DNA of 64,000 nucleotides. Origin: Oncomelania hupensis (Eukaryota; Mollusca; Gastropoda; Littorinimorpha; Pomatiopsidae). A model generated the notes under the pieces. That model had not been told where the DNA came from and did no database searches. It saw nothing but the letters and a program-made list of their open reading frames with translations. The stretch spans positions 27,830,110 through 27,894,109 of the forward strand of contig CM072511.1 in assembly GCA_036898135.1 (NCBI GenBank), read 5' to 3'. Each line of letters opens with the position of its first letter. Position 1 is the stretch's first letter. Below, piece by piece: positions 48,618 through 54,983 of the stretch. A program made the translations under genes and the position numbers.

Positions 48618-51600
48618 CTCTCTCGCTCTCACTCTCACATCCACATTCATGCAAATATAGTAACTTTCATTTTCCATTTTATATTTCATCTTAATATTAT
48701 AGTGAAGATTTGACGTTTTTAGTCAGCTATGGACAGAAGTTTACTTTGAATATATCCTGTCTTTCAACATAGCTGACATTTTCTAACAATGTTGAGAGGA
48801 CAATCAAGACAATTGCACAGCGTGAATATAAACAGTATTTGAAGTTAAGCAGATTTAACACTAGTTGATCATGACAATAATAAAGTGTTCATATTGCTTC
48901 AGCTACATCAACTTCCAGACAAATGTGGTGAAGGTGGAACGATATCGTGGGTCAGAAGAGGCGTATGTGAATCAGATCAAAATCTTGGGCTCTGAAACGG
49001 GATTGGCAAGGATGAACTATGCCATCATTGTACTACGCATTGTGGTGTGTATTTTAAATGCTAGTTGTTTGTGTGAGTGTGTGTTTTGTTTCCACCCAAT
49101 CTCTTTCTTCTTCTAATTCTTCTTCTTGAGAGTATAAACTAAGGTATAGTCTATTCTCGCATGCATTCAATCTCACAGACTTTAAAGACCCTGACACTTG
49201 AGTGCCGGTTACACAAATACACCCAACACGCACTGGTCGCCCAGGATTGTGCCCAGTCATCTGGGCTTCGGACTGTCCGCACAAAAGTTGCAAGTGGGCG
49301 ACTCTGGCGGCTTGAGTTGGATCCTGTATCGACCAGCGCCTTGAGCAGCTCTTGAGCAGGAAAACGCTATGTAAAAGTGATTAGATGAAAAATAAGTTTC
49401 AGCGTAATTTGCATTGAACAATGGGAGGAAGGGGGTGAAGGGTAAGGTTCCAAGAACAACTAAACTACTAAGCTTTACTCTTTCTATCCTGTCGCCCAAG
49501 GTTTTTGTGTATACGAGCTCTTACTAAAGCTGTGAAGTGTTTGCTCATGAAGAGATTGAAACCCCGATTTAGTATAGTATAGTATAGTAGCATCGGCGTA
49601 GCGTTAGGCTTCTGTGGCCTGTCGCCGAGTCTATTGTCAATATTTCTCTAACTAGGTCAGCAAACCCGGTCTTTTGACCGGGGCCTAAACTAAAAACTTT
49701 TTGTTTGTGCTGAGGCTACTGATCTTTTGATCAGATCTAACAACTGTGGGAGGCTCTTCTAAACTATGAATGTGTTCGTGCATATGTTCGTCTAGTCTAT
49801 TTTTGAAGGCGTTCACTGTCGGTGCTTCCACAACACCTGCAGGCAGATTGTTCCATCTCTCGATCACTCGTTGTGAGAAGAAGGTTTGCCTCAGTTTTGA
49901 GTTACATCTGGGCTTCATGAGTTTAAAACTGTGACCTCTGGTGTGGCTATCCTTGTCCAGAGTGAACAAGCTGGCTGTGGTCTTATACAGGCCATGTGTG
50001 TGCTTATACGTTTCAATCAGATCTCCTCTCACTCTTCTGTACGCCATACTTGGTATTTTCATTTTAGCTAGTCTCTGCTCATAAGGCAAATCTTTCAGAC
50101 CACTGACAACTTTAGTCGCTCTTCTCTGCACGCCTTCTATCAGTTTTATATCCTTTTGAAGATATGGGTGCCATACAACATTACTGAACTCGAGGTGAGG
50201 ACGAACCAAGGCCGTGAACAGCGTTCTCATCGATCCACAGTCCAAATACTCAAACGACCTGCGGATAAGGCCCAGGATCTGATTCGCCTTATTCACTTGG
50301 ATTTCTACGTGTCGTGAGAACTTCAGCTCGCTATCTATGTGCACCCCCAGGTCCCTTTCAAGATCAGATGACTTGAGCACTATCCTCTCCCCACTGCCAT
50401 GCTTACGCATCTCATAGCTCCTGGGTTGTTTATTCTTCCCACCCAAGTGGAGTACACAACATTTCTCTGCGTTAAATCGGAGCTGCCAGGTGTCTGCCCA
50501 GTCCACTAGTCTATCGAGGTCATCTTGGAGAGCTGTACAATCCTGTGCATTATCCATCCTGGAGTAAACCTTGGTATCGTCAGCAAACATCTGACACATG
50601 TTTTTGACTGCATCAGGAAGGTCGTTGATGAACATTACGAATAGAATCGGGCCCAAAACACTTCCCTGCGGGACTCCGCTCTTAACTGATGCCCAGCCTG
50701 ATAAGTGCCCATTCACACAAACTCTTTGTTTTCTACCTACTAGGAAGTCCTTGATCCATGACAGTCCTTTTCCCTGGATGCCCAGTGTCTCTATCTTATG
50801 CAAGAGCCTCATGTGAGGCACAGAATCAAACGCCTTTGCCAGATCTAAGTACACCGCATCAACCTCAGCCCCCTTGTCCAGAGCCCGTGTCCAGTCCTCC
50901 AAACAAGCCAGCAGATTCGTAGAGCATGATCTACCTGAGACAAAACCGTGTTGGCAATCTGACAAAAGTTTATTCTTGTCCAAGTGTTCAACGACCTTAT
51001 CCCTGATAATAGCCTCTAGCACCTTGCAAACTATGCTGGTAAGACTCACTGGTCTATAGTTACTGGGTTCACTTTTTTCACCCTTTTTGAACAGAGGTGT
51101 CACTTGTGCTTCTTTCCAAACCAGTGGTAACTTGCCCTCCCCAACAGATTTTTCGAATATTACTTTTAATGGTCTAGCCAGTATTTCTGCTATTTCCTTT
51201 AACAACCTAGGATGAAAGCCATCCGGACCAGGTGATTTGCTAGGATTTAGGTTTTTTAGTTTCTTGCATACTTCCGCCTCGGTTATTTGTATCTCATCAA
51301 GAATGGAGGTCAGCACTGGTTTGTCACACGCAGGCATATGCGATAAATCTTCATCCGTAAAAACACTACTAAAAAAGCTGTTGAGGACTTGTGCTTTATC
51401 CTCGTCTGATGTCACTTTCACAGTTCCGTCATTCAGGTCTGATACACCAACTCTTGTTTTCATTTTAGTCCTGGCGTAAGCGTAGAATGCTTTCGGGTTG
51501 TTTTTGGCTTCCAAGGCGATGGATTTCTCAAAGTTCTTTTTGGCAGCCTTGCATGCACTCTTGGCCTGATTTCTAGCCCTAGTGAACTTCAGGTAGTCTG

Positions 51601-54600
51601 CACCCTCTCTAGTCTGCATATACCTAGCATAAGCCTCTTTTTTCATTTTCACTTTCGACAGCGCTTTTTCGTTTAGCCACAGGGGTTTCCGCCTTTTAGT
51701 ACTAGGTTTTACTGTTGGAATGCAGTCTTTCACAATCCGACTTACACAATCACTGAGAATATTCCAAGCTTCTATTACATCGAGGTCCCTGATCTTATCA
51801 ACCAGATGCTCGTTCTCAAGTTGTTGTCTCATTTTTGAGTAGTCTCCCTTTGCGAACACAAACCTCCCCTCCCTGGTTTCTGGTCTCCCTGTATAGCATC
51901 TGTATCCAAACAACAAGCAATGATGGTGACTCTTACCCAAGGGCGCCACATGTTGCACTCTATCTATCATAGCTTCCTCACTGGTAAAAATCAAGTCTAA
52001 AACGTTTGGTTTTTGCTCCCCCCTGTAGTGGGTTTCTTTACATGTTGTACAAGAAATGAGTCTCTAACATAGTCCATAAATTTGGATGCTGGGTGATTTG
52101 CATCACTAGGTGTTAGCTCTACAGTCCAATCTAACTCTGGGTAGTTGAAATCTCCACAAATCAAAACGTGAGATCTATCGACAGACATCCGACTGACAAG
52201 CTTATTAATCAAGTTATTGTTCTCTTCCCTACTATTTGGTGATCTATACACACAGCCAACAAGCAGTCTATCTCCACAGACCAATGGAACTTCACACCAC
52301 GACGACTCCCTCGCCAATTCCAACTCTCCGTCCAACAGCACGGGCTGGGCCCGCAATGTCCTGCTTGTCCACACCGCCACTCCCCTATGACACTGACCCA
52401 CCCCAAGATTTGAAAAGCAATCATATCCATCAAAGTCTAATTCAACAGGTTGTATAGAGCCAGCATTGTTCTTTGGTAAAACTTCAGTCATACACACAAC
52501 ATCAGGTTTCTCACTCTCTAACACAGCTAAAAATTCATTACGTTTGTTCAACAATGAGTCACAATTTGTATAAAAACATTTTAAAATACCACCACCATTA
52601 AAATGCTTAAAAGAGGATCTGACCTCAGGGTCATTCTTCGCTTTCTGTCCACCCCTCACCTCTCTCCCTCCGCTCTGCTCCTTCTTGTCAGATTTGTGAC
52701 TTTTCCATTTCTGATCACCCAATTTTCGTCCCCCCCCTTTGACTTTGACTCCTCCCTCTTCTGATCTCTCACTAGGACCAGCTTCTTCATCTCCGCCCTT
52801 TCTAAAGGGGTGGAGTCCTTCTTAACAAAAACATCCTTGAGACTCTCACATTCTCTGAGCTTCCTAGCTTCCTTCAATATCTGTCCCACCTGCAAAGGAT
52901 CTTTCACCGTGACTAGCAGTGGTCTCCTTGCCTTACTATCCTTGCTTTGGTTTGATCTTAGCCGCCTGCAGGAAGTAATTTCCAGCTGAATGTCCAGGGT
53001 GGTGCTACAAACATCTTTCAGAAATGCTATATCGTCAGCCATCTTGTCTTTAACCTCAGACTTTTCACTCTCAGGCACCCCGAACCAGACAAGATTTCTC
53101 TTCCTTCTATCTCTGTCTGAAATTTCGTTCAGATTTGCTTGCCTTTCCTCCTCAACAATTTCCTTAAAGCTGGCAACTGTCTTAGTGCTATCAACCTCCT
53201 GTAACTTCGACTGAGATACTGTCTGTTTCATGGATTTGAGAAATGCTAAGATTGATACTGAAATATGAGGGGTGAAAAAAAACATCTCATCTTTTAAGTT
53301 TTTACATTTTATGTATCAAAGAATACTTGTATGTTTTCATATTGATAAGTTCCTTTTTTTTTTCCTTTTATAGAGAAATCCCACTATTGGAGACAAGTTT
53401 TCCAGTCGTCATGGACAGAAGGGTGTGTGTAGTATGCTATGGCCAGCAGAGAACATGCCTTTCACTGCCAGTGGAATGGTGCCTGATATCTGCTTCAACC
53501 CTCACGGATACCCATCCCGTATGACTATCGGTAGGTTACTCAATGAATAAGTATTTTAGCACAAAACTATTGTCTGACCGATTTTTAGGTAATGTTTAGT
53601 CTCTTTTTCAGTTTATTACATGCACTTTTCTTTTTCTGGTCTCTCTGCCTCTCGCTCTGGTCCTCTGCCTTCATGTTTTTGCATTGTTTAATTTCTTTGA
53701 CCGCCTTTGCCTCGTGTTTTAGGGATGATGATAGAGAGCATGGCAGGCAAGGCAGGAGCACTTCACGGTCAGTTCTACGATGCTACACCTTTCACCTTCA
53801 GTGAGGACCAGCCTGCTGCTTCTTACTTTGGAGAACTGTTGAAGAAAGGTGAGAGCCGTTATTCATAGACCATCAATGAAAGTGACAGTGAGAAAAAGTC
53901 AAATAGCAGTCCCTAAGCAAATCACTATGTCTATGTGAAATGCAGATACATTCAGAGCTGTTCACTCCTCCGGTTTGACCGGATTTTCTCCGTTTTGACT
54001 GTAAAAATCCGCTTATCCGTTTTGAGAACAAAAACTCCGGTTTCAAACGCGAGCGATGAAATTTTTTATTTTTTTATTCTTTCGTTTCGTAAGTTTTCCG
54101 TAATAAGACAAAAACTGGAATTTCCTGTACAAGTTTCGATTTCCGGCTCTCGCACTTTGTTTCGTGTGTGATCGAGCATTTGTGCATGTTTTCGAAGTGA
54201 CCAGTCTGTTCGCGATGCTGAAAAGAAAAAACGCAGAAGATGGTGGACAAACACCACCCAAAAAGAAGATGCTTCATAGGCAGAAGTGGAATGTTTCTTA
54301 TTCAGAACTGCATAACTTAAGTGCTTAACGAGCTCCGAAAGGTCTGAAAACTATGCTTACTGCAAAATTTGCAAACTTGACTTCAGCGTTGCGCACGGCG
54401 GTAGAAATTACATTGAAAGGCACGTGAACTGTGGTAGACACAAGCATTTGCAACAAGAGCAGGCTAACCAACGCACAATAAGCTCGTTTATTGCTAAAGC
54501 AATAAATAAGTGAATGCTTTTTAAAGTTTTTCAAATTTATTTTTTGGTGTGTTTTGTAGTAAATTTAACTGTCTTTTTGTTTTCTGTTTTCTCAATCTCT

Positions 54601-54923
54601 CAAAAAATGTATTCCAGTACTGTACTCTGACAGACAGATGAAACTCCTGACAGACAGTCTGCTTACTCCTGACTGGCATTGGTAGGGGTGAACAGGTCTG
54701 TACATTTGAACTTTTGTTATTATTTTTGTTCTTTCTTATGGCTTGTGATCAACAGCTGGTTACAATGAGCTGGGCACAGAGACGATGTATTGCGGCGAGA
54801 CAGGAGAAGAAATGGAGGCACGAATCTTTATGGGTGTTGTCTACTACCAGCGTCTTAGGCACATGGTCTCCGATAAATTCCAGGTATTATTCAGGAATCT
54901 TGGTTTTGTTTGTTTGTTTGTTT

Positions 54924-54983
<60 letters not shown>

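Larger units (their letters stand above)
49560..53285 (-). mobile_element. CR1-like LINE, nearly intact coding region
   Basis: Minus strand, with ORF1 (53285-52656) and ORF2 (52722-49685, one frameshift), overlapping by about 67 nt. A (CTATA)n tail lies at 49569-49588. It sits in the POLR1B intron 49045-53373. Apart from one G-run frameshift ORF2 is open for over 1000 codons, which points to a young copy. The 5' end is probably truncated near ORF1's start. No target duplication was found. Confidence 0.92.

Noticed and set aside
48415..48713. Several ORFs over the CT microsatellite
   Set aside because: They are dipeptide-repeat translations of low-complexity DNA in a POLR1B intron.
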